From positions 2,426,924 through 2,490,923 of the forward strand of contig CBDEFX010000002.1 in NCBI GenBank assembly GCA_965237635.1: a stretch of DNA of 64,000 nt. The letters run 5' to 3'. Each line of letters starts with the position of its first letter. Position 1 is the stretch's first letter. Both the position numbers and the translations under genes were made by a program. Source of the stretch: CBDEFX01 sp965237635 (lineage in GTDB: Bacteria; Chloroflexota; Dehalococcoidia; Lucifugimonadales; CAUZJF01). Of the stretch, positions 20,250-29,504 are shown one piece after another. The notes beneath the pieces are model-generated. The model saw only the letters and a list, made by a program, of their open reading frames with translations, was not told the origin of the DNA and did no database searches.

Positions 20250-20673
20250 TTAAGGCAACGCTATACACCTCAGCCAACTCGCCCAGGTATTCCTTCAGTT
20301 GTGGTGTAGAGGAGGCGAGGACCGCAAGGTCTTTCTCAAGCTTGTGGAATTCGCGTCGCTCATTGGCGGTCAGCTTTCTCTCACGGGGAAATCTGTCGAT
20401 TCGCTCCGATAAGAATTTCTCGAACTCCTGGAAGGAAGGCACGTTCCTGAAAGTCAGCCGTCCCCTCCCTTTCCTACTTACAAGGCCACTTCTCAGAAGC
20501 TCGCGAGAGGATCGTACGACCACATCACCCATGATGGATGCGACGCGAGTGTTACGAGGCTCACACAGGCTGTTCAGGGGCAGCATGTTACCATTGGAAC
20601 TTGGCCACACGGGCAAGTCGGCGATTCGTGTCAGAGTTTTCCTTCGCTTGACTTTTCTCCAGTTATTGTGGAG
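20250..20673 (-). pseudogene. C-terminal part of the GHKL ATPase gene, after an in-frame TGA
   Basis: Same reading phase as the upstream 629-aa ORF. Directly after its TGA the frame continues LHNNWRKVKRRKTLTRIADL and on to PSFQEFEKFLSERIDRFPRE and LKEYLGELAEVYSVA, with good coding character and a helical C-terminus. The end is cut by IS1380 copy C, which supplies a foreign tail (LTRIHRRTPMDGVRKAEGG) to a stop at 20194. So the natural gene product was longer than 770 aa. A restart at GTG/ATG near 20616 is possible but has no good RBS. Confidence 0.7.
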
Positions 20674-22563
20674 TCACGTCCAAAACGACTTACGCTCAGC
20701 CAGTGAAGCCGTTTCGAGTTGACCATTATCGAGGTAGTCGTCCAACGTAAATGGCTTGGGTCTCCAAGCTCTCCGCTTCAGGAGACGGTGATCCCGTAGC
20801 TCTGGATGAACAATCGGCACGTACCCCCGCTGCCCGAGATCTGGCGGTAGATTCACGGCACTAAACATTTCCGCCAGTGGCCTCGCCGTGCCGCCAGCGT
20901 CGGGCAGGTAGGCATTCTCTATGACCTCTGATTCAACTGGCGCTCTACGTTCGTAGAAGGTCTTGTATGCGACATCCAAGTAGGTTCTTGCAACTGAAGT
21001 GTTACCTAGAGCCGCTTGCCATTCGGGTTCGTCCTTCCATGGAAAGTGTTCGGCTTCCTGTTGAGGCTGTAGGCGTTCGATGGCATCGTCTTCATCGAAA
21101 GTAGTCACGAGGTCATCAAAGCCGTCGTTAGGCAGATAACAGTTGTCGCCCAGATAAGACAAGATAGCCCCAGGGACAGTCCTGTCAATTTGATCTTCGC
21201 CATGTGGACATATGTCCGAGAGAAGATCAGAGATTCGCTGGCGGTCCCATGTAAACATTGGCAAGACGACCCTGCGAAGAGTGCCGTCGGATGTCTTCCT
21301 TGGTCCCAGCACAAGCCTCTTGGGTCGACTTGATGCCCGTACTCTGTCTGCAAGTGGCAACACCCGCCTGTCAAGTGTGCGCCCCAAGAGATCCTTCAGG
21401 GGTTCATTCCATGGAGTATGAGGATCGGCCAGGTAGAGCTCCATCGCCCTCCCGCCGTGTCGATGAAGCAGATAACTGGCCATGATATCTACAAGTGCGT
21501 CTTTGCACCCATCGTCAATGTAGTCGTTCAGAGAGTCCATCTGACTGGTGCCATGTCTTTCGGCATCAGAGAGGTAAGGACCTGAGAAATGGACGCCCAC
21601 TCCACTTAGCGCCGATTGCGATGTAGCGTCATATCCAATCGGGTATCTTCGAACTCCCTTGGCTGACTTCGGAGTGCCTCTCTTGTCTGTGAGCCACGCT
21701 ATCTCTGCCGTGAAGGATTTCCCGTCCCTCGCGAAGAAGTCTGGAATCTCGGGGCGCCTTCCTGTAGGGAATGAGAGCCTGAACGTGCAGGCCTGCTCGT
21801 GTATGGAAGTTGAAGGTACGTCAGGCACGTTCGAGGTGGTGGTACATTCCCTGCCAAATGCTGTAAACCGTCTTCGACCCCTGCCATTGACGTTTCGCCC
21901 TCTCTTGGCTCGCCAATGAATTTCGACAGACCCTAGAGTGTGGTGGCTCAGGCGAAGCGTGTACTGATCACGAATTCCAGGACGGACTACACCCATCAGC
22001 CTACCCGGTAGAAGTTCGCAGGCGTTCCTGAAGAGTGCCTCTAGTGAGATTTCATCAGGGATTCCAATCGTTAGAGCTTCACCCTTCTCAACTACTAACT
22101 CCCGTTCGCGGTAAGGGACTTCAATGGAACACCCGGTAGGCGGAGCCGTATTGTCCGGGACCGGCTCCAGAAACGTTCCCGGCGATGGCTGATTCTCATA
22201 GCCGTACTGATACAAGGTCTGGACCATCCTGAGGCCATCTGACCGCACAATGAATTCATCGCCGAGCCAGAAACAGGCCTTCAGGCCGTGGTTCTTAACG
22301 CCTATCTGGAACCGCTTGCTCTCAACCCTGACACCCGCGCCCATCACATAGGAGAGCCGGCACCAGCCATCACCGCTTACGGGTTCACCGTCTCCCTGGC
22401 AGATCAGCCGGTCAGAAGTGAAGGTGATGGAAGTACGGGATGCTTTGGCGTCCAAATCATTCTGAATAAGCTCAACTATCAGGTCATCGGAGCGCAAGCC
22501 CTTTAGGAACTGCCAAAACCGTGGCTCATCATCGAACCTCTGGACATATCCCGGACCTTCCAA
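20674..22563 (-). CDS. GHKL-type (Hsp90/MutL-like) ATPase of unknown function
   Basis: 629 aa before a TGA. N-terminal ATPase fold: N-box LIVELIQNDLDAKASRTSI (~28-46; the Asn and Asp of ExxxNxxDAxAS are present), a DxGxG-like CQGDGEPVSGDGW (~55-67), and GVKNHGLKACFWLGDEFIV (~88-106), as in sacsin/MORC/paraMORC-like ATPases. A long middle domain follows with no family I can name. Such GHKL proteins are frequent in bacterial defence loci, and this one lies upstream of higBA and a serine recombinase, but a defence role is inference. The in-frame stop and the IS at the 3' end suggest inactivation. Confidence 0.75.
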   Translation of the reverse strand: MEGPGYVQRFDDEPRFWQFLKGLRSDDLIVELIQNDLDAKASRTSITFTSDRLICQGDGEPVSGDGWCRLSYVMGAGVRVESKRFQIGVKNHGLKACFWLGDEFIVRSDGLRMVQTLYQYGYENQPSPGTFLEPVPDNTAPPTGCSIEVPYRERELVVEKGEALTIGIPDEISLEALFRNACELLPGRLMGVVRPGIRDQYTLRLSHHTLGSVEIHWRAKRGRNVNGRGRRRFTAFGRECTTTSNVPDVPSTSIHEQACTFRLSFPTGRRPEIPDFFARDGKSFTAEIAWLTDKRGTPKSAKGVRRYPIGYDATSQSALSGVGVHFSGPYLSDAERHGTSQMDSLNDYIDDGCKDALVDIMASYLLHRHGGRAMELYLADPHTPWNEPLKDLLGRTLDRRVLPLADRVRASSRPKRLVLGPRKTSDGTLRRVVLPMFTWDRQRISDLLSDICPHGEDQIDRTVPGAILSYLGDNCYLPNDGFDDLVTTFDEDDAIERLQPQQEAEHFPWKDEPEWQAALGNTSVARTYLDVAYKTFYERRAPVESEVIENAYLPDAGGTARPLAEMFSAVNLPPDLGQRGYVPIVHPELRDHRLLKRRAWRPKPFTLDDYLDNGQLETASLAERKSFWT

Positions 22564-22651
22564 GGCTAACCTCCTACTTCACCCTATTGAGACATCATCA
22601 GGCTGCTGAGAGCGCCTTTGACAACCAGTCGCGTGCGAATGCTCAGTATCC

Positions 22652-22682
22652 TTGACATTATTAACTCACTGCGTTAATAATG
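22652..22682 (+). promoter_or_regulatory. higBA promoter with embedded operator palindrome
   Basis: TTGACA at 22652-22657, 17-bp spacer, TAATAA at 22675-22680: a near-consensus sigma70-type promoter. Over it lies a perfect 10-bp inverted repeat, CATTATTAAC (22656-22665) and GTTAATAATG (22673-22682), the expected binding site for the dimeric HigA antitoxin. Repressor binding would cover both promoter elements, giving autoregulation. Predicted transcription start is about 22686. Confidence 0.8.
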
Positions 22683-22685
22683 TCA

Positions 22686-22967
22686 ATGGTGAACCGATTC
22701 AGACACGACGACGCCCAGCGGCTCTTCGCCGGAAACCCGGTCCGACGCTTGCCGCCCGACATCCAGCGACGGGCGCGAGTGAGATTGCAGCGAGTCGTAG
22801 CAGCTGCGGCGCTCACCGACCTTCGGGTGCCGCCCTCCCACCGGCTAGAAGCCCTGCGTGGGAACCGGGAGGGGCAGTACAGCATCCGGATCAACGACCA
22901 GTGGCGCGTGTGTTTCATCTGGACTGGCCAAGGTGCGATGGAAATAGAAATCACCGACTACCACTGA
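22686..22967 (+). CDS. higB: HigB-type toxin (RelE/ParE superfamily mRNA endonuclease)
   Basis: About 93 aa (MVNRFRHDDAQRLFAG...). Signature LEALRGNREGQYSIRINDQW followed by RVCFIW is diagnostic for HigB/RelE-type toxins, which cleave mRNA at the ribosome. ATG 22680 lies inside the -10 element, so the start at ATG 22686, at or next to the predicted +1, is more likely; the message would then be leaderless. Eleven bases separate its stop from the antitoxin ATG, toxin first, as usual in higBA. Confidence 0.92.
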   Translation: MVNRFRHDDAQRLFAGNPVRRLPPDIQRRARVRLQRVVAAAALTDLRVPPSHRLEALRGNREGQYSIRINDQWRVCFIWTGQGAMEIEITDYH

Positions 22968-22978
22968 GGAGGGAATTC

Positions 22979-23272
22979 ATGATGACCGTCACAGAACCAA
23001 TACATCCAGGCGAGCATCTCGCTGAGATCATGGATGAGTTGAGCATTACCCAATATCGCTTGGCAAAGACCATAGGAGTGCCCCCGATACGCATCCACGA
23101 TATCGTCCACCGTCGCCGGTCCATCACGGCTGACACTGCGCTGCGAATCGGCCAAGCTTTGGGAATGACCCCCGACTTCTGGCTGAATCTTCAGCGGATG
23201 TACGATCTGGACGTGGCCCGTACCAAGACCGACGTGAGCGCAATCGAACCGCTTGTCGAGGTCTCAGCCTGA
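22979..23272 (+). CDS. higA: HigA-type antitoxin (XRE-family HTH)
   Basis: 97 aa. Strong RBS GAGGAGGG before ATGATG. PIHPGEHLAEIMDELSITQY, the HTH region RLAKTIGVPPIRIHDIVHRR, then SITADTALRIGQALG and MTPDFWLNLQRMYDLDVA form the standard HigA/VapI pattern. It neutralises HigB and should repress the operon through the palindrome at 22656-22682. Confidence 0.94.
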   Translation: MMTVTEPIHPGEHLAEIMDELSITQYRLAKTIGVPPIRIHDIVHRRRSITADTALRIGQALGMTPDFWLNLQRMYDLDVARTKTDVSAIEPLVEVSA

Positions 23273-23322
23273 GATCGCCCGGCATCTCTTTGACACAAAC
23301 AGAACACACGAAGGAGGACAGC

Positions 23323-24576
23323 ATGAAGAAGAAGCACCTACAGCCGCTTACACCTGCGGCACTCTACGCCAGGGTATCCAGCGACCGGCAGGACGTGGAC
23401 CTGTCCGTGTCTGCCCAGCTTCGGGCGCTCAAGGACTACGCCAGGGCCAACGACTACTCCGTAGCCCGCGAGTACGTGGACGAGGCCGAGAGCGGCCGAG
23501 TGGCAGACAGGCCCCAGTTCCGGGAGATGATCGAGGAGGGCGGCAAGGCGAAGTCCCCCTTCGACGTGATTCTCGTATGGAAGTTCAGCCGCTTCACCAG
23601 GAAGCGCGAGCACGCCGTCGCCTTCAAGTCAATGCTGCGGCGCAAGGGCATCAGAGTGGTGTCCATCACCGAACAGGCAGAGGACAACGCCACCGGCAGG
23701 CTGCTTGAGGGAATCATCGAGAGCGTGGACGAATTCTACAGCGAAAGTCTTGCCCAGGACGTCGTCCGGGGGATGAGAGAGGCCGCATCGAGGGGCTTCT
23801 TCCTCGCTTCCAACACTCCCTTCGGCTACAAGCGGGTCAAGGTGAACGACGGAGTGAAGGAGCGTCCCACGCTGGAGGTTGACCCGGCCACCGCCCCCGT
23901 AGTGAGGGAGATATTCGAGAAGTCGCTCAGGGGCAGCGGCCTCAAGGAGATATGCAAGGAACTGAACGACCGGGGCATCACCAACAGGGGCAAGCGCTGG
24001 TACAAGGGAACGCTCCACTACGTCCTGAGAAACGAGGCGTACACTGGAACCGCCGTCTGGGGCAAGACGAGCAAGGGCCAGGAGGCCCAGGACCCTGTAA
24101 GGGTGGAAGGAGCGTGGCCCGCGCTGGTGTCGAGGGAGCTGTTCGACGAGGTGCAGCAGGCGATGCGGGACCGTGCGCCGAAGGTGCGGAGGCCCGCGAG
24201 AGTGGGGAGCAGATTCCTGCTGAGCGGGCTGCTCAAGTGCGGAGTCTGCGGCAGGCCCTACTCCGCCCAGGGAGCCAAGAGCGGCCAGTTCGCCTACTAC
24301 ATCTGCGGCACCCTGTTCAGGGAGGGCGCGGGGACGTGCAGCGCCCGCTACCTAAACGCCCCGAAGCTGGAGACGTTCGTGGTGGAGAACATGGATGAGA
24401 GGCAATCGACACGAAAAACTGCGATACTCGTGGGCCGTCGATTTGGATACAAACGGTTAAGAGGTGTCACCTCAACCATAATATGGCCGGGTTCGAGCCT
24501 TCTCAGGTGGAGTAGGGGCGCAATTACTCTTCGCGGTCCGGGTCGAAGGGCTCGCCGTCCACCAGCACGTCCTTGA
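23323..24576 (+). pseudogene. Large serine recombinase, C-terminally truncated
   Basis: Start ATG 23323 with AAGGAGG. Resolvase domain: ALYARVSSDRQDVDLSVSAQ with the catalytic Ser, YVDEAESGRVADRPQFREM, VWKFSRFTRKREH. Recombinase domain: PFGYKRVKV to AYTGTAVWGK. Zinc ribbon: LLKCGVCGRPYSAQG and CGTLFREGAGTC. Homology ends after LETFVVENMDE at about 24396; the rest of the ORF (to 24576) is unrelated, and the coiled-coil/C-terminal ~150 residues are absent. These enzymes integrate phages or ICEs, so this is a remnant of such an element. A C-terminal piece of the same family is at 60135-60434. Confidence 0.88.
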
Positions 24577-25033
24577 TGACGGCGTTCCCGTCCTCGTCGA
24601 CGCTGACCACCACCTTCACGTCCTGCGCGCCTTCAATGATGCGGCCGGTCCCTTCGGGAACGAAATACGTTCCGATGCCAAAGTCGGCATGGCCTATGCG
24701 GTCGATACGGCCCTTGATGAACACCTCTCCGGCGACACGGCTGCGTTCTTCGGTGTACGTCGATGATGTCCAGACGTCCCGCTCTTCTTGCAACACGACG
24801 TAAACGGTTCTACCCGCTGAGAACCCGTCCATCCAGTCCGGCAGGCGGGCGATTTCATAGTCGAGGATGGCGTAGTCGCCCTGCAGCAGCGACCGCGGGT
24901 CGACGGGGACGGTCTGCAGCACGACCTCCGTGCCGGTGCGCAGGGCAACCTCGCGCACGCCGATGAAGCCGATCAGGAAGACAAGCTGCGCGGCAACGAT
25001 GGCCCAGAAGGCGATGCGGCCCCACGGCTTCAT
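24524..25033 (-). CDS. GDYXXLXY-family protein
   Basis: 169 aa, one N-terminal membrane anchor (~8-27), then an extracytoplasmic domain with LLQGDYAILDYEI, the signature of this family. The neighbour to its 5' side is a DUF2157 membrane protein, the usual partner. The start overlaps the DUF2157 stop by four bases (ATGA), so they are translationally coupled. Function of the pair is unknown; it is widespread and probably acts at the cell envelope. Confidence 0.9.
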   Translation of the reverse strand: MKPWGRIAFWAIVAAQLVFLIGFIGVREVALRTGTEVVLQTVPVDPRSLLQGDYAILDYEIARLPDWMDGFSAGRTVYVVLQEERDVWTSSTYTEERSRVAGEVFIKGRIDRIGHADFGIGTYFVPEGTGRIIEGAQDVKVVVSVDEDGNAVIKDVLVDGEPFDPDREE

Positions 25034-26274
25034 GCCTCGCCCTCCCTCTCGCGCATGGAGGCCAGCATCCGGCGGCGGCCCCGGTCGAGCAGGTAGCCGC
25101 CTGCCAGCAGGATGACGCCAGCGCCGAAGAACACCAGCGAGCTGCCCAACAGGTCAATCGAATACTCGAAGTAGCGGGTGATGATGTACAGTGCGACCAA
25201 CCCAATTGACAGATTGACGCGGCCCTCGTGGTCGCGCAGGTAGCCCGAGGCCATCAGCCCCAGCGCCGACAGGGCGAATAGCGCGTTGAACACAATGGGG
25301 TAGACCGGGTTCCAGTCGACAGTGACCAGCGCCGCCATGTGGGCGGCCACCAGCAGCACGGCGATCGCTCCCGCCTCGGCAAGCTCCGCCGGCGACCGGT
25401 CGCCCTGCCGGGCATGCCGCCACGCCAACCATGCCGCCGCCCCGATGGCGACGGCCGAGGCGCCGTAGGCCAGCGCCCAGTAGCCGAGACTAGCGCCGCT
25501 GATGCTGCCGGCGTTGTCGAAGAGGTCACGGAAGGTGAGCAGGTAGAGCGCGGCGAAGGCGGTGATCAGCCCCAACGCCTGGAACAGGCCGCCGAGAGAC
25601 TCCCACCCCTCGAACTCTCGCTTGGCCTTGCCGACGGCGTAGAGGAAGGCCCCAAGGGCGATGTAGAGGGCCGCGCCCGCAATGCCGGCCTCGGACCCGT
25701 CCAGTCCCTCCAGCCAGTCCTGCAGACGGAATGCAACGGCGGCCAGGAAGAGCACCACGGCCAGAAACATGACCGGCCGCGAGCGGGTCACGTAGGCCAG
25801 CGGCGCCACGCCCAGGAGCCAGAACAGCGAGAGGTTGGGATGGTCCACGGAGACGTGGTAGATCTGGCCGATGAGGTGGACGCCGGCACCGTAGATGATG
25901 CAGCCCAGCAGCACGAAGGCCACGGCATAGGCTGTAGGGCCGGACCGCTGCCAGATGGCGTAGCCCGCGCCGTAGGAAAGGAGCATACCGGCAATCAGTG
26001 ACGCCAGTTTGACCCCGTGCGAGATCTCGTCCCAGTTGGCGGCGAAAAAGGTGATAACGCTGAGGCCGATGAGGATGCCGCCCAAGATGGACAGCCCGGT
26101 GACGAGGCCCTGCCGCCTGCGTGACGCCTCGTGGCCCGGAGGATAGTCCGGGTAGCGGGCGAGGATCGCCAGCGCCTGCTCGGCGGTGATCGTCCCGTCC
26201 CGCTGCCAGGACTTCACTTCCTCCCGCAGCCGGGAGACGAACCTGTAGTCGGCATCGCTGAAGGGATTCATCAT
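25030..26274 (-). CDS. DUF2157 integral membrane protein
   Basis: About 414 aa from the ATG at 26274 (MMNPFSDADYRFVSRLREEV); the frame is open to 26301 but residues before MMNP have no coding character. An N-terminal cytoplasmic DUF2157 helix bundle (AEQALAILARYPDYP) is followed by about twelve membrane segments starting at LVTGLSILGGILIGLSVITF. Encoded directly before the GDYXXLXY gene with a four-base overlap. Function unknown. Confidence 0.9.
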   Translation of the reverse strand: MMNPFSDADYRFVSRLREEVKSWQRDGTITAEQALAILARYPDYPPGHEASRRRQGLVTGLSILGGILIGLSVITFFAANWDEISHGVKLASLIAGMLLSYGAGYAIWQRSGPTAYAVAFVLLGCIIYGAGVHLIGQIYHVSVDHPNLSLFWLLGVAPLAYVTRSRPVMFLAVVLFLAAVAFRLQDWLEGLDGSEAGIAGAALYIALGAFLYAVGKAKREFEGWESLGGLFQALGLITAFAALYLLTFRDLFDNAGSISGASLGYWALAYGASAVAIGAAAWLAWRHARQGDRSPAELAEAGAIAVLLVAAHMAALVTVDWNPVYPIVFNALFALSALGLMASGYLRDHEGRVNLSIGLVALYIITRYFEYSIDLLGSSLVFFGAGVILLAGGYLLDRGRRRMLASMREREGEA

Positions 26275-26463
26275 GAGGTACATTACTCCACTTGTGGACA
26301 CAATGTACGTACTCGTTCACCGAATGATCAGACAGCACCGATGAAACCAAGGGCGTGCCGTACTGTCTAATGTGCACTACAGGAGTACGACCGTCCAGTG
26401 TGCAGTGGAGGCGGAAGGTGTCATGGCCCTGCTCCCAGCGCAGCAGGGCATAGCTGTGGCGCA

Positions 26464-28491
26464 CTACGCGGCGGGACCCTTCTCCTGGTTTGGCGCTTCT
26501 TGCGCACCGGTCGGTTCCTCGGATTCCGGCGCTTCCTCCGGGCCAGCGGGTTCAGGAGGTGCGGGCTTCGGACGCCAGCGGGCGTATAGGCGATTCAGTA
26601 CGAACGCGGCAGCAAGCAAGCCTCCCCAGAGCGGGCTGAAGATGACAACCCAGATGCCCGCTGTCACGACTTCCCTGATGAGCACCGAGAACAACCTGAC
26701 CGCGTCCCTGGCGTTGCCTTTCAGGTTATAGCCCCCAACGACCCAACCTTTGCCCTCGACCACAACGACGTTTACCGCGCTCGACGCCTCCACTGCACCA
26801 GCCTGGCTATCCCCCGTGACAGTGAGCGTTGCCACGTACGGCTGATTGCGTAGGCGAAGGTACTTGTGTCCCACCTCGACGGTGTTTCCTTCGTCGAGGG
26901 CGCCCTCCTCCGGTGCCGAGCCGTCGCCGAAGCTCCACCGATACCTCATGTTCGTGACCCCGGCCGGACGGTTGAACGTCCCCCGGAGCTGTGCGCTGGC
27001 GCCCTCTTCGACCGTGGTCGCCTCGCCTGCCGACACGATTATCACCGGCAGCTCCGTTACGGCCACGACAATCTTGTCCGATCCCTCGACGACGCCCGCC
27101 TCGCCCGTACCGACCATCTTGATCTGGACGATGTACGGCGACTCCGCGGCGCTCCGGTAGACGTGGTTGGTGACCGCGGTGACCATGCGGCTAGAGTCCT
27201 CGGTCAGGATGGCGCGTGCGCCGCTGATGGGGGACGAGCCGTCTCCGAAGTCCCACGTGTAGATGAACTGGTCGATGCCCTCCGGCGGCTCGAAGAAGGC
27301 ACGGAACCGCACATTGCGGTCCACGGCGACGGTCTGGTTCTCACCGGCGTCCACCGGCATCAGCGCGGTATCGACGACGGTGATCTTGATCGTGTCCTGG
27401 CCGTACAGCGGACTCGATCCCTTGGTCCCGTAGATTCTCACGTCGACGAAGTACGGCGAGTCCCGGTGGTCGTCGAAGACGTGCGTCACCGAGGCGGTGA
27501 CGCGTACGCCTGGTTGAGTGGTCGGCGCGGTGAACGTATCGAAGATGGGCTCAGAGCGGTCGCCGAAGTCCCACTCCACGTTATAGCCCGAGGAGTCGTC
27601 GGGTGTCCGGAAGGTAGCCTTGAAGCGGACTGTCTGACCGACACTGACGGTACGGTCGTCGTCGCCTGCGTCGACGCTGAGATCGACCTGCTCGACCCGC
27701 ATAGCCACCTTTACCAGCGAGAATGCCGACGTCTCCTCCAGCAGCTTCAGCCTGCCCAGCAGGACCTCCAACTCCTCCTGAACCTCGGAAAGCGACTCCC
27801 TGATTTCGAGGGCGTCGCGGGCGTTTGGAGCCTGTTCGAGCAGGTTCAGCATGGCCGTCTCGGTCGCCCGGAGGTTCCTCACACGCGATTTCGAATCGAA
27901 GTACTCGGCGGTTACGTCCTTGCTCGTCGAGATCTCCGACTCGACAGCAACCGCAATGTCTCGGACCAGCGCGACGGCCTCGTCGAGCCGCTCGGCGGGA
28001 ACGCGCACGGCGATTCTGCCGCTGAAGTCGTCCGACCTCTCCGACGACACGGTCCACCCGCCCATGCTGTCCGCTACGGACGCAACCCTGTCCATAGATG
28101 CCTGGATACCACCGGCCACTACGAGGCTCATGTCCACCGTACGGACGACGATGCGTTGTTGCCGTACGAGCGTCGCCACCTGGCCATTGGCAGAGGAACC
28201 GTTCGCGCCTGTGCTGGCATCGACCGTAGCGGAGGAGGTCGACTCCTGAGAAGGCGCGGGCATAGGCTCCGGATCGGAAGCGGCCTCAAATGCCGGTTCA
28301 GCCGTCGCCTGGACAGCAGGAGCAGCCGCAGCCTCCGGATCAGCCATCGCCGCGCCAGCCGGAGCATCCCTAGCGGATCTCTCTGCAGCGGGAGCCTCCT
28401 CGAAGTCGTCACCGCTCCCGCATGCGGCCAGTAGGATGGTCGCCAGAACCGTCCCGATGAGTAGTATCGCCAGTCGGGGACGTGATTCCAC
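26464..28491 (-). CDS. Lipoprotein with DUF4349-like domain, three PKD domains and a C-terminal membrane anchor
   Basis: 675 aa. GTG start with GGAGG. Lipobox LLAACGSG; Ala/Pro/Glu-rich linker to ~105; DUF4349-like segment ~110-270 (RIVVRTVDMSLVVAGGIQAS, SMGGWTVSSERSDDFSGRIA, coiled coil RESLSEVQEELEVLLGRLKL). Three PKD domains follow (~275-575), each with a WDFGDGS-type core (VEWDFGDRS, YTWDFGDGS, YRWSFGDGS). A membrane segment at ~625-645 and a charged tail close the protein. DUF4349 proteins normally carry the membrane anchor right after the domain; insertion of PKD repeats between is unusual. Likely cell-surface structural or adhesive role. Confidence 0.85.
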   Translation of the reverse strand: MESRPRLAILLIGTVLATILLAACGSGDDFEEAPAAERSARDAPAGAAMADPEAAAAPAVQATAEPAFEAASDPEPMPAPSQESTSSATVDASTGANGSSANGQVATLVRQQRIVVRTVDMSLVVAGGIQASMDRVASVADSMGGWTVSSERSDDFSGRIAVRVPAERLDEAVALVRDIAVAVESEISTSKDVTAEYFDSKSRVRNLRATETAMLNLLEQAPNARDALEIRESLSEVQEELEVLLGRLKLLEETSAFSLVKVAMRVEQVDLSVDAGDDDRTVSVGQTVRFKATFRTPDDSSGYNVEWDFGDRSEPIFDTFTAPTTQPGVRVTASVTHVFDDHRDSPYFVDVRIYGTKGSSPLYGQDTIKITVVDTALMPVDAGENQTVAVDRNVRFRAFFEPPEGIDQFIYTWDFGDGSSPISGARAILTEDSSRMVTAVTNHVYRSAAESPYIVQIKMVGTGEAGVVEGSDKIVVAVTELPVIIVSAGEATTVEEGASAQLRGTFNRPAGVTNMRYRWSFGDGSAPEEGALDEGNTVEVGHKYLRLRNQPYVATLTVTGDSQAGAVEASSAVNVVVVEGKGWVVGGYNLKGNARDAVRLFSVLIREVVTAGIWVVIFSPLWGGLLAAAFVLNRLYARWRPKPAPPEPAGPEEAPESEEPTGAQEAPNQEKGPAA

Positions 28492-28544
28492 TGAATCCTC
28501 CCTCTCGCTCCTCCCTACCGTGACTTATTCTATCACCGGTCCGT

Positions 28545-29000
28545 ACCCAGCTACCAGAAGCCGGCAGTGCGGAAGGAACGTGACCGTCACAGTGTACGGG
28601 CCAATGTGCCTTGCGGACTCCACACGACCACGTAGTGCTGCCCGGACACCGGAGCCATCCACTGGATGTACTTTCCGCTTTCCCTCCGGCCGCTGGCCAC
28701 GTGGCGAGTCTCCGGGTTGACGCCCTCGGGGCCGTACAAGGAGACTTCGGGGATCCGGAGTCGGATGAGTGTACGAATCGCCGTCGTAGTCGGCGGCGAT
28801 TTCATACCGCTGGCCCGCTTCGGCCTGGAAACGGAAGTAGTCAAAATCGTCCTGGAGGTCCAGGGGCCCAACAAGTCCTTGCCCGGGGGCCAAGTTCGGT
28901 AGCGGCGACCGGCATATCACCATGGTCGTCGTCGCCTATGCCCCCGGGGAGGATGACCATGGTGTAATCGCCGGTGTCCCCGTCAGGGCTATGGCTAACA
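28545..29000 (-). pseudogene. PPC-domain (pre-peptidase C-terminal) repeat protein remnant
   Basis: Pieces in different frames: GDYTMVILPGGIGDDDHGD then LVGPLDLQDDFDYFRFQAEA (to about 28790), then the next frame with IRLRIPEVSLYGPEGVNP and YIQWMAPVSGQHYVVVWSP. These match the repeat unit of the intact PPC protein at 57379-59592. At least one frameshift lies near 28770 and there is no signal peptide, so it is a decayed fragment. Confidence 0.7.
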
Positions 29001-29009
29001 GCGCCAGCC

Positions 29010-29504
29010 TCAACGCCGATTCTGCACGACCAGCGTGCCTATCATCTTGTCGTGCAGCGCCTGCCGGTCTCTGTCCCAAAGGGGCCACAGGTGGTCGGCC
29101 GCAAAGTAGATGCCCCCTGTCATGCCTGAAAGAAAGCCTCCCAACAACCCCTTGATGACGAACTCCCGCAGGAACGTATAGCCCCAGCCCGAAGGCTCCC
29201 CATCGTCCTTGACCACACGGATGCCCACCATCTGCTTGCCAGGCGTCTGGCCCCGTCGCAGGGCGAAAAGCCACCAGACAGCATAGCCAACCAGGAGAGC
29301 CAAACTGCCTAGCATGACTCCGATCATCACTCTAAGGAGACCGACACCATTGTCCTCCGGCGGCTCTGGGCCGCCACTCTCTATGCTGATGAGGAACGAG
29401 CCAACCATGACCAACAGAGGCAGGTCAAACAGCACCGTGTCTATCAGATAGGCAGCCAAACGCTGCAAGAATGTTGCCAGCACCCACCCGCGTCGTTCTT
29501 CCAT
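29010..29504 (-). CDS. RDD-family membrane protein
   Basis: 164 aa from ATG 29504, chosen for the AGGAGGG RBS (the frame is open to 29549). FLQRLAAYLIDTVLFDLPLL carries the Arg-Asp pair of the RDD family in the first membrane segment; second segment LGSLALLVGYAVWWLFAL, then the conserved RRGQTPGKQMVGIRVVKDDG and DRDRQALHDKMIGTLVV. RDD proteins are three- or four-helix membrane proteins of varied or unknown transport function. Alone here. Confidence 0.93.
   Translation of the reverse strand: MEERRGWVLATFLQRLAAYLIDTVLFDLPLLVMVGSFLISIESGGPEPPEDNGVGLLRVMIGVMLGSLALLVGYAVWWLFALRRGQTPGKQMVGIRVVKDDGEPSGWGYTFLREFVIKGLLGGFLSGMTGGIYFAADHLWPLWDRDRQALHDKMIGTLVVQNRR

Noticed and set aside
8700..20680. TGA read as Trp (alternative genetic code)
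   Set aside because: Many intact genes here end naturally in TGA (response regulator, the solute-binding lipoproteins, permeases); only two isolated in-frame TGAs occur in otherwise decayed genes.
24490..24524. GGGTTCGAGCC resembling a tRNA T-loop next to the serine recombinase
   Set aside because: The flanking bases do not form a T-stem and no acceptor or anticodon arm could be found.
26866..28434. 522-codon plus-strand frame opposite the DUF4349-PKD gene
   Set aside because: Antisense shadow; Arg/Val/Asp-rich as expected for the complement of GC-rich coding DNA.
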